Below are positions 1 through 10,454 of a stretch of 64,000 nucleotides of DNA, in pieces. The notes beneath the pieces are model-generated. The model had not been told where the DNA came from and did no database searches. It saw nothing but the letters and a program-made list of their open reading frames with translations. This stretch comes from Spiroplasma apis B31 (GTDB lineage: Bacteria > Bacillota_I > Bacilli_A > Mycoplasmatales > Mycoplasmataceae). The position numbers and the translations under genes are program-made. The DNA is taken from NCBI RefSeq assembly GCF_000500935.1, contig NC_022998.1, positions 682,001-746,000 on the forward strand. Direction: 5' to 3'. Each line of letters begins with the position of its first letter. Position 1 is the first letter of the stretch.

Positions 1-70
1 AAATTATATATATAATAGTAATAGATATTTTTTATGAATATGAAGAAATTCTTTTTTGGGGGTAAATAAT

Positions 71-1033
71 ATGAAATTAATTTTATCCATTGAACTAGGC
101 GTGAATGCATCAAAAGTTGGTTTGGTCAATCAATACGGTGATATACAAGCTAAATTTTATGTTGAACATGATAATTCAAGACTATTAGAAAACTTATATG
201 AAAAAATAGTACAAGGCATCGAAACAGTAGGTATTAATTACCAAGATGATATTGATAAAGTTGGCATAGCAGCAATTGGTTTTGTTGATCACATGTTAGG
301 AATTGTAAGATATTCTGCAAACCTAGAATGAAGTAACTTTTATTTAAAAGACAAAGCTGAGGAACTTTTCAAAAAACCCATATTTGTTTTAAATGACGCT
401 AATGCAGCTGCATTAGGAGAATTTTGAACTGGGGCTGCAAAACAACATGATTCAATTATTTTTTATACAATTGGTAGTGGTATCGGTGGTGCTGTTGTTT
501 TAGATGGAAAATTAATTTCTGGAGCAAGAGGTTTTGCAGGAGAATTTGGTCACGGTGGTGGTGTATACCAAGATAAATACATTTGTAAATGTGGATTAAC
601 CGGATGTATTGAACCAGTTTCTTCAGGACCAGGTATTGCTAAGTTTTTTGAAGATACCTTTAGAGAAGAACCAAATCACCCTGCTGCAATTTATTTTAAA
701 GAAATAGAATCTTTTCAAACAAAAGATATCGTATCAACTTATGAAGAAAACAATGAGCCGGTCGCTATTTTAGAGTTACTAGAAAGAGCATTGAACCCAT
801 TAATAATGCATATGGCAACGATGGTAAATGCATTAGATCCAGAAGCAATAATAATATCTGGTGGACTTGGTAATATGGGTGATTTATTAGTAAATATTAT
901 CTATAAAAATATAAAAAAATATATTATAAAAAACTTCGCCGATGAAATCATTGTCGAAATTGGTCAATTAGGAAATGATGCAGCAGTTATTGGAACAGCT
1001 TATTATGCCTTAAATGACTGAAAAATATTTTAA
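71..1033 (+). CDS. glcK: ROK-family glucokinase
   Basis: Likely phosphorylates glucose (or a related hexose) with ATP in the cytoplasm, feeding glycolysis. The 320-aa product starts with the ROK phosphate-binding motif (LSIELGVNASKVGLV). It has the sugar-site motif GSGIGGAVVLDG and FAGEFGHGG, then the ROK zinc motif CKCGLTGCIE near residue 180. The C-terminal ISGGLGNMGDLL motif is also present. ATG 71 is chosen because GGGGGT lies 5-8 bases upstream. TGA codons are read as Trp, for example in the NLEW and EFW contexts. It is followed after 12 bases by the DUF896 gene. Exact sugar specificity cannot be told from sequence. Confidence 0.9.
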
Positions 1034-1045
1034 GAGGAAAATTTT

Positions 1046-1264
1046 GTGGAAAAATTATTAGATAGAATTAACGAATTAGCAAGATTAAAAAAAGAAAGAG
1101 AATTAACTAATGAAGAATTAGAAGAAAGAGATTTCTTAAGAGAAAAGTATATTAGTTTGTTCAGAGAGGGATTATTAGAGCAATTAAAAAGTATAAAAGT
1201 TGTAAATGAAAGTGGTGAAGATATAACGCCACAAAAAATCAAGGATTTAAAGCAACAAGTTTAA
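1046..1264 (+). CDS. DUF896 (YnzC-like) small protein
   Basis: A 72-aa, highly charged helical protein of the DUF896/YnzC family, common in Firmicutes and mollicutes and of unknown function. The N-terminal part (LLDRINELARLKKERELT) and the following helix ending in FLREKYISLFREG match the family closely. It starts at GTG 1046 with AAGAGGA upstream, probably cotranscribed with the glucokinase gene. A strong stem-loop follows the stop. Confidence 0.85.
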   Translation: MEKLLDRINELARLKKERELTNEELEERDFLREKYISLFREGLLEQLKSIKVVNESGEDITPQKIKDLKQQV

Positions 1265-1275
1265 TAGATTGCAAC

Positions 1276-1330
1276 ACTTTATTTTTTATCATACGTTTTT
1301 AAGACGTAAATAAAAAATAAAGTTTTTTTC
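1276..1330 (+). terminator. Rho-independent terminator after DUF896 gene
   Basis: A 13-bp perfect A/T stem (ACTTTATTTTTTA with its complement) around a ~22-base loop, followed by a T run. It ends the glcK-DUF896 unit. Confidence 0.75.
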
Positions 1331-1352
1331 ATTATGAATAATGAAAAAAACT
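1321..1352. other. Second perfect 15-bp hairpin
   Basis: AGTTTTTTTCATTAT pairs with ATAATGAAAAAAACT over a 2-base loop, and its left arm overlaps the T run of the preceding terminator. It could form an alternative or tandem structure. No gene is nearby until transketolase at 1487. Confidence 0.5.
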
Positions 1353-1486
1353 TAAGTAAAATGAAACGAATTTGCATCAACACTAAATAATTTGAATCTA
1401 AAATTAATTAGAAGTTTTTTTATTTCTTAATCTATATTCTATGTATCTAAATATATAATTATCTTAGAAGGTAAGGTATTCGAATA

Positions 1487-3454
1487 ATGAACAAAAACAA
1501 TAAGAATTTAAATGCAATGAGAATTCTAGGTATTGAATCAATTAATAAGGCAAACTCAGGACATCCAGGTATAGTATTGGGTGCAGCTCCTATAATTTAC
1601 ACACTTTTCACTAAAGTGATGAATATTAATCCCTCTAATCCAACTTGGATTAATAGAGATAGATTTGTATTAAGTGCTGGTCATGGTAGCGCATTATTAT
1701 ACTCTGCATTACATTTATCAGGTTTTAATTTATCAATAGACGATTTAAAAAATTTTAGACAGTTAAATTCTTTAACCCCAGGACATCCAGAATACGGACA
1801 CACAGAGGGTGTAGACGCTACGACAGGTCCATTGGGGCAAGGTATGGCTATGGGTGTCGGATTGGCTCTTGCAGAGAGCCATTTATCAGCTAAATATAAC
1901 ACAGAAAAACATAAGATAGTTGATCACTATACTTACATTTTATGTGGTGATGGAGATTTACAAGAAGGGGTTACAAATGAAGCTATTTCTTTTGCTGGAA
2001 GATATAAATTAAATAAACTAATTGTTTTACACGATTCTAATGATATTCAATTAGATGCAAGAGTGGAAGTTGCCCAATCAGAAAACATAGCTGATCGTTT
2101 TAAAGCAGCGGGATGAAATACTTTGAAAATTGAAGATGGTGAAAATTTAGATGACATTTTGAAGGCTATCGAAATTGCAAAAAATTCTGATAAGCCAACA
2201 TATATTGAAGTTAAAACAATTATTGGGATTGGTTCAACAAACAAAGGAACAACTAAGGTTCATGGTTCTCCTTTAGGACTAGATATCGTAAATGTAAAGA
2301 AATATTTTAACTGAGAAAATGATGATTTTAATGTTGATCAAGATGTCTACAACTACTATAAAACACAAGTTTACGATAGGGGAGTTGTAGCGAATGAAGA
2401 GTGGGTTAAAACTTTTGCGGAGTTCAAAAAAGAAAACCCAAAACTATCCAGTGAATTTGAAGTTTCATTAAACAAGGATTACAAAATAGAAATAGGGGAG
2501 TTAAAATCTTTAAATAAAAAAGTTGAGCAAGCAACAAGAGTATCATCTGGGGAAGTTTTAAATCTACTAAGTTCTAATATAACTTCTTTAATTGGTGGAA
2601 GTGCTGATTTAGCAGAGTCAACTAAGGCCAAGGGAGCCGATGGTAACTACGATTACAATAATAAACTAGGTAGAAACGTTATGTACGGTGTAAGAGAGTT
2701 TGCTATGGCTGCTATCAATAACGGAATAGCATTGCATGGTGGACTTCTTCCGTTCTCTTCAGGGTTTTTTGTATTTGCTGATTATTTAAAACCAGCAATA
2801 AGACTTGCATCATTGATGAAACTACAAACTTTATTTATATTCACACACGATTCAATTGCAGTAGGAGAGGATGGACCGACCCATCAACCAATTGAACAAC
2901 TAGCAATGTTACGAAGTATACCAAACATAAACGTTTTTAGACCTTGTGATATGGCTGAAGTTCAAGCAAGTTATCTGCATGCGTTGGAAGATAAAACAAA
3001 ACCAAGTGTAATTCTAGCAACTAGACAAAACTTGAAAGAACTTGATCATAAAAATGTTTTTAATGATGTAAAAAAAGGTGCCTACTTAATTAGTGAAGCT
3101 GATAATCCTTCTATAACACTTATTGCTTCAGGAAGTGAAGTATCAATCGCTTTAGAAGTAAAAGAAATTCTTAAAAATAAAGGATTTGAAGTAAATGTAG
3201 TATCTATGGTTAATATGAATGCATTTTTAAAAGAAGATGTAAGTTATCAAAATAAAATCATTAATAAGCAAACCAAACGTTTCTCCATTGAATTAGGAAC
3301 AACTTATGGCTGACATAGATTTTTAGGTGATGATGGAGTTGCCTTTGGTATCGATAATTTCGGATATTCTGCACCTTATGATGCAATTATGAATCACTTA
3401 GATTTTAACGCTAAATCAATAGCAGAAAAAATCGTCAAGTTTATAAATCAATAA
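1487..3454 (+). CDS. tkt: transketolase
   Basis: Thiamine-diphosphate enzyme of the non-oxidative pentose phosphate pathway, transferring two-carbon units between sugar phosphates. At 655 aa it is full length. The N-terminal part has [16 protein letters not shown] and the TPP/metal motif [13 protein letters not shown]. The middle has [10 protein letters not shown], and the region around residues 400-450 has the pyrimidine-domain [29 protein letters not shown] and RPCD motifs. ATG 1487 has AGAAGGTAAGG upstream. Several Trp residues are TGA. It appears monocistronic or cotranscribed with the small membrane protein at 3508. Confidence 0.97.
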
Positions 3455-3507
3455 ACTTATGTTATATTAATATTAAAGTAAAATTTACATAGGAAGGAAT
3501 TTAAATT

Positions 3508-3723
3508 ATGGTATGATGAGGAGTCCTTATAATAGCTATCGTTGCCGCTCTTGTTGGTGGAATTTTAGGTTTTATAATAACAAGAAAAATAATTCAAAAA
3601 CAATTAAAAGATAATCCCCCAATTAATGAAAATCAAATCAGAGCAATGTATAGAAGCATGGGTCGTAAACCAACTGAAGCAGATATCAAAAAAACAATGA
3701 ATGCCGTTAAAAGAGGTAAATAA
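3508..3723 (+). CDS. UPF0154 (YneF-like) membrane protein
   Basis: A 71-aa protein with one N-terminal membrane segment (WWGVLIIAIVAALVGGILGF) followed by a basic cytoplasmic tail ending in MYRSMGRKPTEADIKKTM, the family signature of UPF0154/YneF. Function unknown; often found downstream of transketolase in Firmicutes. AGGAAGG lies upstream of ATG 3508. Its two early TGA codons keep it out of a standard-code reading. Confidence 0.85.
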
Positions 3724-3728
3724 TTATA

Positions 3729-3750
3729 AGCACCAGTGTGCTTTTTTTTA
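3729..3750 (+). terminator. Terminator after YneF-like gene
   Basis: AGCAC-CAGT-GTGCT followed by a T8 run. Confidence 0.75.
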
Positions 3751-3969
3751 AACTTTTTATGGCTGAGTGTTGTTTGTTAATTCGATACAATCATTTGAAG
3801 GGTAACAAAAAAAATACTTCGCGATGATTGATACGAATTACTAAAGAATAAAACACTTAAGAAAATTAATGTATATTTAAAAAAAAATAAATTAAAATAA
3901 AAGACTTTTTAGATTAATAATATGTATAAACATAAAGGTCTTATAAAAGTTAAGTAGAAGGTGAATGTT
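3751..3969. other. Intergenic with imperfect inverted repeat
   Basis: No gene seen. About 3779-3840 holds an imperfect inverted repeat (AATTCGATACAATCAT against ATGATTGATACGAATT). It could be a regulatory site or a decayed mobile end; no function can be assigned. Confidence 0.35.
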
Positions 3970-4665
3970 GTGATACAAGTTTTTAGTGATATAGATTTTA
4001 AAAGAACAAATGCGTATCTTATTTATAATGAGGACAAAAAAGGAATTTTAATTGATACAGCTTTTCGAAAATATCGTGAAGTAATCGATTTTGCTATCAA
4101 CAACAATATTGAAATTACAGATATTTTCATAACACATGGACACTTTGGACATTTTTATGGAATAAATGAAATAACAGAAATATTGAATTATCCTAATGTA
4201 TATATTGGTAAGGATGATTTAATGGCATTATTTGATCCAAGTAAAAACACTAGTGGTCTTTATGATGTTCTTGAAAAACCTTGAGCAGCAAAACCAATAA
4301 AAAACTTAAGAGTTATTACAGAACAATGTTCAATGATGGTAAATGGTTATAATTTACAAATTTATACTAAACCAGGACACACAATTGGTTCTATAATGTT
4401 AGATTTTGTTGATCTTAAGAGTTTATTTAATGGGGACTCATTGTTTTTAAAGTTTGATGTTTTAAATTCAAAACCTTCTGAGAAAAGTAATCAAAGTATC
4501 TTAGAAAATATTAAATGAATCTTAGAAACTTATTCTCGAGAATACTCAATATATCCAGGTCATTTTGATTGTGGTTTCACGATTCGTGATGTATATGAAA
4601 AAAGTAATATAATAAAAAAAAGATATTTTAAATATATTTTTCCCAAAAAAAACAAAGAGAAATAA
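3970..4665 (+). CDS. metallo-beta-lactamase-fold hydrolase with altered metal motif
   Basis: 231-aa protein of the glyoxalase II-like metallo-beta-lactamase fold. Other family motifs are visible: GILIDTAF, PGHTIGSI (third metal His), FNGDSLF (bridging Asp) and YPGHFDCGFTI (last His). The core motif, however, reads THGHFGH rather than THxHxDH: the codon for the conserved metal-ligand Asp is GGA (Gly). Activity may therefore be changed or lost. I chose GTG 3970, 7-9 bases after AGAAGGTG, over the in-frame GTG at 3961 that sits inside that site. Substrate unknown. Confidence 0.8.
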
Positions 4666-4675
4666 TAGCATTGAA

Positions 4676-4703
4676 ACAGATACTTTAAAGTATCTGTTTT
4701 TTT
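4676..4703 (+). terminator. Terminator after hydrolase gene
   Basis: ACAGATACTT-TA-AAGTATCTGT perfect stem followed by T8. Confidence 0.85.
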
Positions 4704-4835
4704 ACTTTAAGCGAGAATTATTTTTAATGACTATTATAGTACCGAAATATCTACGATACTTTATAAACAAGATTTGAAAACTAATTATCAAGTGAACTTA
4801 AATCTTAAAATGTATTTTATGATATTTAATAATAA

Positions 4836-4893
4836 AAAAATCCTCAATGAGCATAGTTGACGAATCACTATATTTATTTACTCAAAGAGGATT
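4836..4893 (-). terminator. Terminator of plsY (minus strand)
   Basis: AATCCTC...GAG pairs with CTC...GAGGATT around a loop of about 30 bases, with a T7 run on the minus strand just downstream of the plsY stop. Confidence 0.65.
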
Positions 4894-4903
4894 ATGTAAA
4901 TTT

Positions 4904-5683
4904 TTATTTCTTTTCATTCGAAAGTGTTTGTTCTTTTTTATCTTTTTTAGATTTTAAATAAGCTGGCTCAACACCTTTGATTAAACGTTTTATATTAGGT
5001 ACATGTCTTAAAATTAAAACTATAGTTGACATTGTCACAACAATGTTCATTGTTAAGAAACTTTCAAAATAGCTATGTTTATTTCAAACATATAAGTAAT
5101 TGAATCAACACAAATGATTACCATTATCATAAATAGGGGTGAAAAATTCTATTCCATTTATTATGAATGAACTTCCACCAGTTATTTGTGGGACCCAAAG
5201 TAAAATCATAGAAATAATTGATGAAAATATTGATGCAATACTTACTTTTTTGGTTGTTAGTAATATTAATCATCAAAGACCAAAAAACACTAATAAGATA
5301 GCTCAATTTGTAACCATCATTAAACCAAAAAAACAACTAACCGCTTTACCACCTTTGAATTTATAATAAATTGGAAAACAGTGACCTAAAACCGCAAAAA
5401 AAGATGCTACAAAGAAACTAGTCTCATTGAATGCTGGAGACGGTATGTAAGAAAATAGCATTGCAATAATTGCTGTGAATAGTATTTTAAAAGCATCTAA
5501 AAAAACAATTACAACCCCTCATGCTTTACCCAAGATCCTACTAGCGTTAGTGGCACCAGCATTTTTACTTCCTTCTTGCCTTATGTCTTTTTTGGTTTTA
5601 ATTTTAACAACAGTAATTGAAAATGAGAAACTACCAACAAAATAACCAATTATTGATGCTAAAATCGTACCTATCACAAACAT
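4904..5683 (-). CDS. plsY: glycerol-3-phosphate acyltransferase PlsY
   Basis: Integral membrane enzyme that acylates glycerol-3-phosphate from acyl-phosphate, the first step of phospholipid synthesis. The 259-aa product has the N-terminal membrane segment IGYFVGSFSFSITV, then the PlsY motif GSKNAGATNASRILG. Next comes GHCFPIYYKFKGGKAV, the second conserved loop, then several more hydrophobic segments. It is longer than the usual ~200 aa because of a C-terminal extension with a hydrophobic segment and a lysine-rich end. ATG 5683 has GGGAGTG upstream. It is alone on the minus strand among plus-strand genes. In mollicutes it usually works with PlsX. Confidence 0.93.
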
Positions 5684-5808
5684 AAATTAACACTCCCATA
5701 CTTTTATTTTGAACTATTAATTATGATACTACAAAAGGGTGGTTATGTATATTAAAATAAGATAAAATAAATGTGATTTACCAAAAAAATCATAAGAAGG
5801 AATGAAAA

Positions 5809-6495
5809 ATGAATTTATACGACAAAATAGATTTAAAAAAAATAGTTTTTAATTTATACAAAAAAGATGTTCATTCATTAATAGAATCTAAAGATTACAA
5901 ACTTAGTGAGAAAGACGTATCTGAAATAATTGTTTTAGCTAAAACCGATAACTTGAAAACTCTTTACGAGGGATTAAATAATGTTTTCGAAAAAAACTTG
6001 ACCGATGATAAGTTTGAGTTGAGCTTGATGTTGACTTTATTTTTACAAAGGTATCATTATTTCTTTGTTACAGAAAATGAGTGAAAAAAATATTCTATTG
6101 GGATAGAAATACCAATGGAAATAAATCCTGGTACATTTTTCTTGGAATACGTTGCTCCTTTCTTTGAAACTCAAATCAAAAATTATACATATAATTATTT
6201 AAACTTAATTGAATCTTTTAATATATTGAAATGAAATAAAAAATTTGGACAAGATTTAATAAATATAATCAATGATATTAATAATAAGGATGACTTCGTT
6301 GAAAGATTGGCAAGTTCAGAAAACTTAGTAAAATTCTTGCAAGATACAAAGAATATTTACGCATCACTTGAAGCTGTTGGTATTGAAAGTGAAAAAAAGG
6401 AATTTTTAGCTCACACAAACGAAATCAAAATAGTATTTCAATCAATGAATCATATTATAAACGAAATATTGCTAAGCATTGTTAAAGCAGAATAG
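5809..6495 (+). CDS. hypothetical cytosolic protein
   Basis: 228-aa acidic, helix-rich protein with no motif I recognise, no signal peptide and no clear membrane segment. Start ATG 5809 follows AGAAGGAATG. One TGA Trp at ~93 and another in the middle were read through. It is tightly followed (9 bases) by a small membrane protein and then ribF, so it is probably in that operon. Confidence 0.75.
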
Positions 6496-6504
6496 GGGAA
6501 TTAT

Positions 6505-6807
6505 ATGTTTGAAAAATATAATGATATGTCATTAGAAGATCTTAATAACTCGTTGGAAAAACAAAAACAAAAGCAAGAAGTTTTAACTAAAGAAGAAAAT
6601 TTTTACGAAAAAAAAGCAAGAAAGAATTTATACTTTTGGTTTATTTTACCAGTCTTTGGTTTATTTGCTTATTATTTTCATCTAACAAGAAGAAAATCTA
6701 AACCAGAAATATTCGAAAAGCTACACGAAATAAAAAATAATTTAGGATTTGTTGAGTTAGAAATGATGATAATAAAAACAAAAATAGAAAATTATAAAGA
6801 AAAATAA
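6505..6807 (+). CDS. small membrane protein with flanking coiled coils
   Basis: 100 aa: an N-terminal Glu/Lys/Gln helix (LEDLNNSLEKQKQKQE), one membrane segment near 42-62 (LYFWFILPVFGLFAYYF) and a second charged helix. Start ATG 6505 has AGGGGA upstream. Lies between the 228-aa protein and ribF in one probable operon. Function unknown. Confidence 0.75.
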   Translation: MFEKYNDMSLEDLNNSLEKQKQKQEVLTKEENFYEKKARKNLYFWFILPVFGLFAYYFHLTRRKSKPEIFEKLHEIKNNLGFVELEMMIIKTKIENYKEK

Positions 6808-6823
6808 TAATCAGGAGGTTTCA

Positions 6824-7711
6824 ATGGTTAATTCATTTTTTTACAATAACTTATCTAGAATAATGATCAATTTACAAGAAAGTATGGCATTAGTTTGTGA
6901 CTTTGAAAATTGATCTAATTACGAAGAGGAACTAGTATCAAACCTTAAAAAGTTGGCAAAAAAATATGAATTAAACACAACCTTATTGGTACCAGTAACC
7001 AGCGAAATCAATACTGGACTATGAAACTACGAAAATATTAAAGAACTAGCAGATAAAAAGAATATCACTAACGTTATATTTTATGTTCTTAATGATTTTA
7101 CAACCGATGATAATCAAGAGTATCTGCATTCAAATCTTTATGAATTTCTAAATATAAAAAAAATAATTGTTGTTGATAATTTTAAAATAAAAAATAAGAT
7201 AGTTTTTTCAAGTGAGTTCTTTAAAAAATTCTGGAAGAATAATTGTTTTCTTATCGAAGAAACTATTGATGAGCAAAAAAACTCCTTAAGAAAAATCCTA
7301 TTAGAAGCCGATTTCAAAAAATTTAAAGAAAAAACGGGTCTTTATTACAAAATATCTGGGAGAGTCTCTGAGGGTAAAAAAATGGGTAGAAACCTTGGGT
7401 TTCCAACAATAAATTTATTAACCCCTGAGCCAATCTTATTATCAGAAGGAGTTTACGCTTGTGATGTGCATATAAAACATCTTGCAAAAAGCTATAAAGG
7501 TGCTGGTTGTTACTGAATAAATGAGTTAAATCAAAAAGTATTAGAAATAAACATTTTAGATTTTGATAAGGATATCTATGGCTGAGAAGTTGAAATAACA
7601 CCAATTTGCAAACTTCGTAATAATAAAAAGGTTAATACAATAGAAGAATTAAAGGAACTTTTGAAACAAGATGTTGAAAAAGTTAGACAAACAGAAATAA
7701 ACATTTCTTAA
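6824..7711 (+). CDS. ribF: RibF-like riboflavin kinase with degenerate N-terminal domain
   Basis: 295-aa protein. The C-terminal half (from about residue 173) is a riboflavin kinase domain: YKISGRVSEGKKMGRNLGFPTINL is represented by GRVSEGKKMGRNLGFPT, then LSEGVYACDV and LEINILDFDKDIYG. The N-terminal half has the length of the FMN adenylyltransferase domain. I cannot see its nucleotide-binding GxFDGxHxGH motif; the first 40 residues carry only VCDFENWSNYEEEL. The protein may make FMN but not FAD. RBS AGGAGG lies before ATG 6824; nfo follows after 10 bases. Confidence 0.85.
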
Positions 7712-7721
7712 GGAGATAAAA

Positions 7722-8621
7722 ATGGAAAAACAAAAATTTTATTTAGGTAGTCATGTAGGTATGAATTCAAAGAATAAATATCTTATTGGAAGTGTTTTAG
7801 AAGCGTTGAGTAACAACGCTAATACACTAATGTTTTTTACTGGTGCACCGCAAAATACCATTAGAACAGCAGTAGAAAAATTAAATATAAGCGATTTTAA
7901 AAGGCTTTTGGAAGAAAATAACATAGATATTGAAAAAGTAGTATGTCATGGACCTTATACCATCAATCTTGCTAATTCCGTTAAACAAGAGACATTTGAT
8001 TTAGGAGTTAGATTATTAAAAGAGGAATTGATTAGATTAGAACAAATAGGAGTTAAACTTTTAGTGTTACATCCAGGGGCAGCAGTTGGTGCCCCTAAAA
8101 ACAAGGCTCTTGATAGCTTAATTTTAGGTTTAGATAAAGTTTATGATGAGTTACCAAATATAGAAGTAAAGGTGGCTCTAGAGACAATGAGTGGCAAAGG
8201 TACAGAAATATGTACTAACTTTGAAGATTTGAAGTATGTATTAGATAATGTGAAACATAAAGAAAAAATAGGGGTCTGTTTTGATACTTGCCATATGCAT
8301 GATTCTGGTTATGATATTAAAAATAACTTTGATCAAGTTGTTAAAAAATTTGACCAAATGATTGGTTTAAACAAACTATTGGTAATACACTTAAACGATT
8401 CAAAAAATCCAATTGGAGCACACAAAGACCGTCATCAAAACATTGGCTATGGACATATAGGTTTTGAAGCATTAGCAAGTATTGTGCATAATCCACTTTT
8501 TAAAGATACTCCAATAATTTTAGAAACACCTTGAATTGATGGTAAGTATAGTCCATACAAAGATGAAATAGAACTATTGAAACAAAATACATTTGAGAAA
8601 AGATTTGACATTGAGATTTAG
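7722..8621 (+). CDS. nfo: endonuclease IV (AP endonuclease)
   Basis: 299-aa zinc-dependent AP endonuclease for base-excision repair. Family motifs run in order: GSHVGMN near the start, TGAPQNTIR, CHGPYTINLAN, LVLHPGAAVGA, LETMSGKGTEI, GVCFDTCHMHDSGYD, HLNDSKNPIGAHKDRHQNIG (the metal-binding His/Asp cluster), and the C-terminal ILETPW with TGA as Trp. Start ATG 7722 follows AAGGAG. Last gene of the ribF operon; its stop codon lies inside the terminator loop. Confidence 0.96.
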
Positions 8622-8635
8622 CAAATCTTTTTTTT
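8600..8635 (+). terminator. Terminator overlapping nfo stop
   Basis: AAGATTTG pairs with CAAATCTT around a 14-base loop that contains the TAG stop; a T run follows. Confidence 0.75.
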
Positions 8636-8799
8636 ATTTATTTAAAAAAAGCAAAATATTATACAACTGTAATAACGAAAAAAAATACTATTTTAGAAAA
8701 AAACTCAAAAAAATGTTATTATTATCTTGGTCAAAATTTGTAAAATTAAACGGTATTTAGTTTTATTTTTTTTGTCTCTTTTATAGAAAGGTAACATTT

Positions 8800-9627
8800 A
8801 TGGATTATCATTATGCATTAAAATTCTTTTTTAGTGAATTTCTAGGAACATTTGTTCTTATATTCTTAGGAAATGGTGCAGTAGCTTGCTACGACCTAAA
8901 AGCTACAAAAGGTACTCAAAGACCAGTAGGTGGACTAAGTTGACTTGGTGTTGGTATTGGTTATGGACTTGCTGTATTCATAGGGGTAATTGGTTCAGGT
9001 TTTTCAAACCATCAATTAAACCCAGCAGCAACACTTTTAGATATAATATTGCAAATTGGAGGTAAAGGAAATACATTTGAACATGGTTATTGACTAGTAC
9101 CAGTTGCATTGCTTGCGCAATTTGTTGGAGCAATGGCATCACAATTAGTATTAGATGGTTTATTTTATATTAGTTTTAAAGAAACTGATGACTCAAGCAA
9201 AATTTTTGCAATGCACGCAACAACAAGAATCAAAAGCGATAAAGTTTCAGTAAAAGGACAATTTTTAATAGCTTTTTGTGTAGAAACAGTATGTACTTTT
9301 ATTCTATTGATAGGATTAAAGGGTGCAGATTTATATTTCGCAGCCGGAAAAGGGACATTCGATTTAACTGGAAGTTCTAAAAACTTCATTTTTGGAATCA
9401 CAGCAGGACTTTTAGTTATGACTTTAGTTATTGGAGCTGGTGGAATTACTGGTCCAGCTTTAAATCCTACTCGTGATCTAGCCCCTAGAATTATTTACAC
9501 AATTCTACCTCTACCAAATAAATCAATGAAATCTGCAGAATGAAACTATGCATGAGTTCTAATCGTAGGACCTTTACTAGGTGCTACATTGGCAGCAGGT
9601 GTATTCTTAGGATTACAATCAATATAA
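8800..9627 (+). CDS. glpF: aquaglyceroporin (glycerol uptake facilitator)
   Basis: 275-aa MIP-family channel with six membrane segments, likely passing glycerol or other small neutral solutes. The first pore motif is NHQLNPAAT. The second is GPALNPTRDLAPR, where the usual NPA is NPT but the Asp after Arg that marks glycerol channels is kept. A long insert (about 120-150) is charged. RBS AGAAAGG precedes ATG 8800. It has its own terminator and appears monocistronic. Which solute it carries is inference. Confidence 0.9.
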
Positions 9628-9639
9628 AAAATTATTGAG

Positions 9640-9697
9640 ACACTTTATATAAAAAATTACGACTGTTGTCATAATATTTATATAAAGTGTTTTTTTG
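9640..9697 (+). terminator. Terminator after glpF
   Basis: 13-bp stem ACACTTTATATAA with its complement around a ~30-base loop, then T7. Confidence 0.75.
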
Positions 9698-9752
9698 TTG
9701 CACATTTTTTTATAAGTGTGTAATTTTATAAGTTAAGTTTATAGGTCATAAA

Positions 9753-9878
9753 ATGAAAAGAACATCAAATAAAGAGGAAGATAGTTTGTTTGAAATAGAA
9801 ACTTTTATAATCGATGGAAATAACGAAAAAAATACTATGTACTCTAACTCACAAACACAATTTATTCCTAATGAATAA
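9753..9878 (+). CDS. possible 41-aa peptide
   Basis: Short open frame (MKRTSNKEEDSLFEIETF at its start) with hydrophilic composition. Only a weak AGGT lies upstream and nothing is recognised. It may be a chance frame or a gene remnant. Confidence 0.25.
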   Translation: MKRTSNKEEDSLFEIETFIIDGNNEKNTMYSNSQTQFIPNE

Positions 9879-10140
9879 GGCGAAAAAACATCTATTGTAA
9901 AATTTATTAAAAACAAATAGGGAACCCAAAAAATATTCTTATAAGTTCATCGAAAACTAAAAAAATAAATTTAAAATACATTTTGCATCAAAAGTACAAA
10001 CAATGTTTGAAAGTACTTTATTTATTTACGTAACTAATGATAAAAATACTTAAAATAATTTACTTATTTAAAAATTATTTATAAAATATATTTTTTATAT
10101 ACTATTCTTATGAATCATTTTATTATTAATATAGAAATGA
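9879..10140. other. Intergenic, nothing recognised
   Basis: Very AT-rich; no open frame, RNA or clear stem-loop noticed. Confidence 0.4.
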
Positions 10141-10395
10141 GTGATCTTATTGTTTTTTAATGTATATTTAATAAAAATCCTAACTTTTGGATCGATATTA
10201 GTGTTAGAAATTTTGCAAGCAGCTACAACTATGATGGAATTACCTGATTATCTAATACCTTTATTACTAGTAATTATTTTATTTAAAAATAATAAAATAA
10301 GACAATTTGAAATATTTAATAATATATTTGAAAAATGAGTTATTTCTGACTTTAGGTCGGTATTAGGACTAATAACCAAATATCACAAATATTAA
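10141..10395 (+). CDS. possible small membrane protein
   Basis: 84 codons from GTG 10141 with two hydrophobic stretches (FFNVYLIKILTFGSILVL and YLIPLLLVIILF). No ribosome binding site is visible and a stop lies just upstream in frame, so this could be a truncated or non-coding frame. Confidence 0.3.
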
Positions 10396-10454
10396 CATAT
10401 GAAAATTTTTTTTACTTTTTTAAAAGTAAACTTATAGTATTCAAGGAGGCCGTT

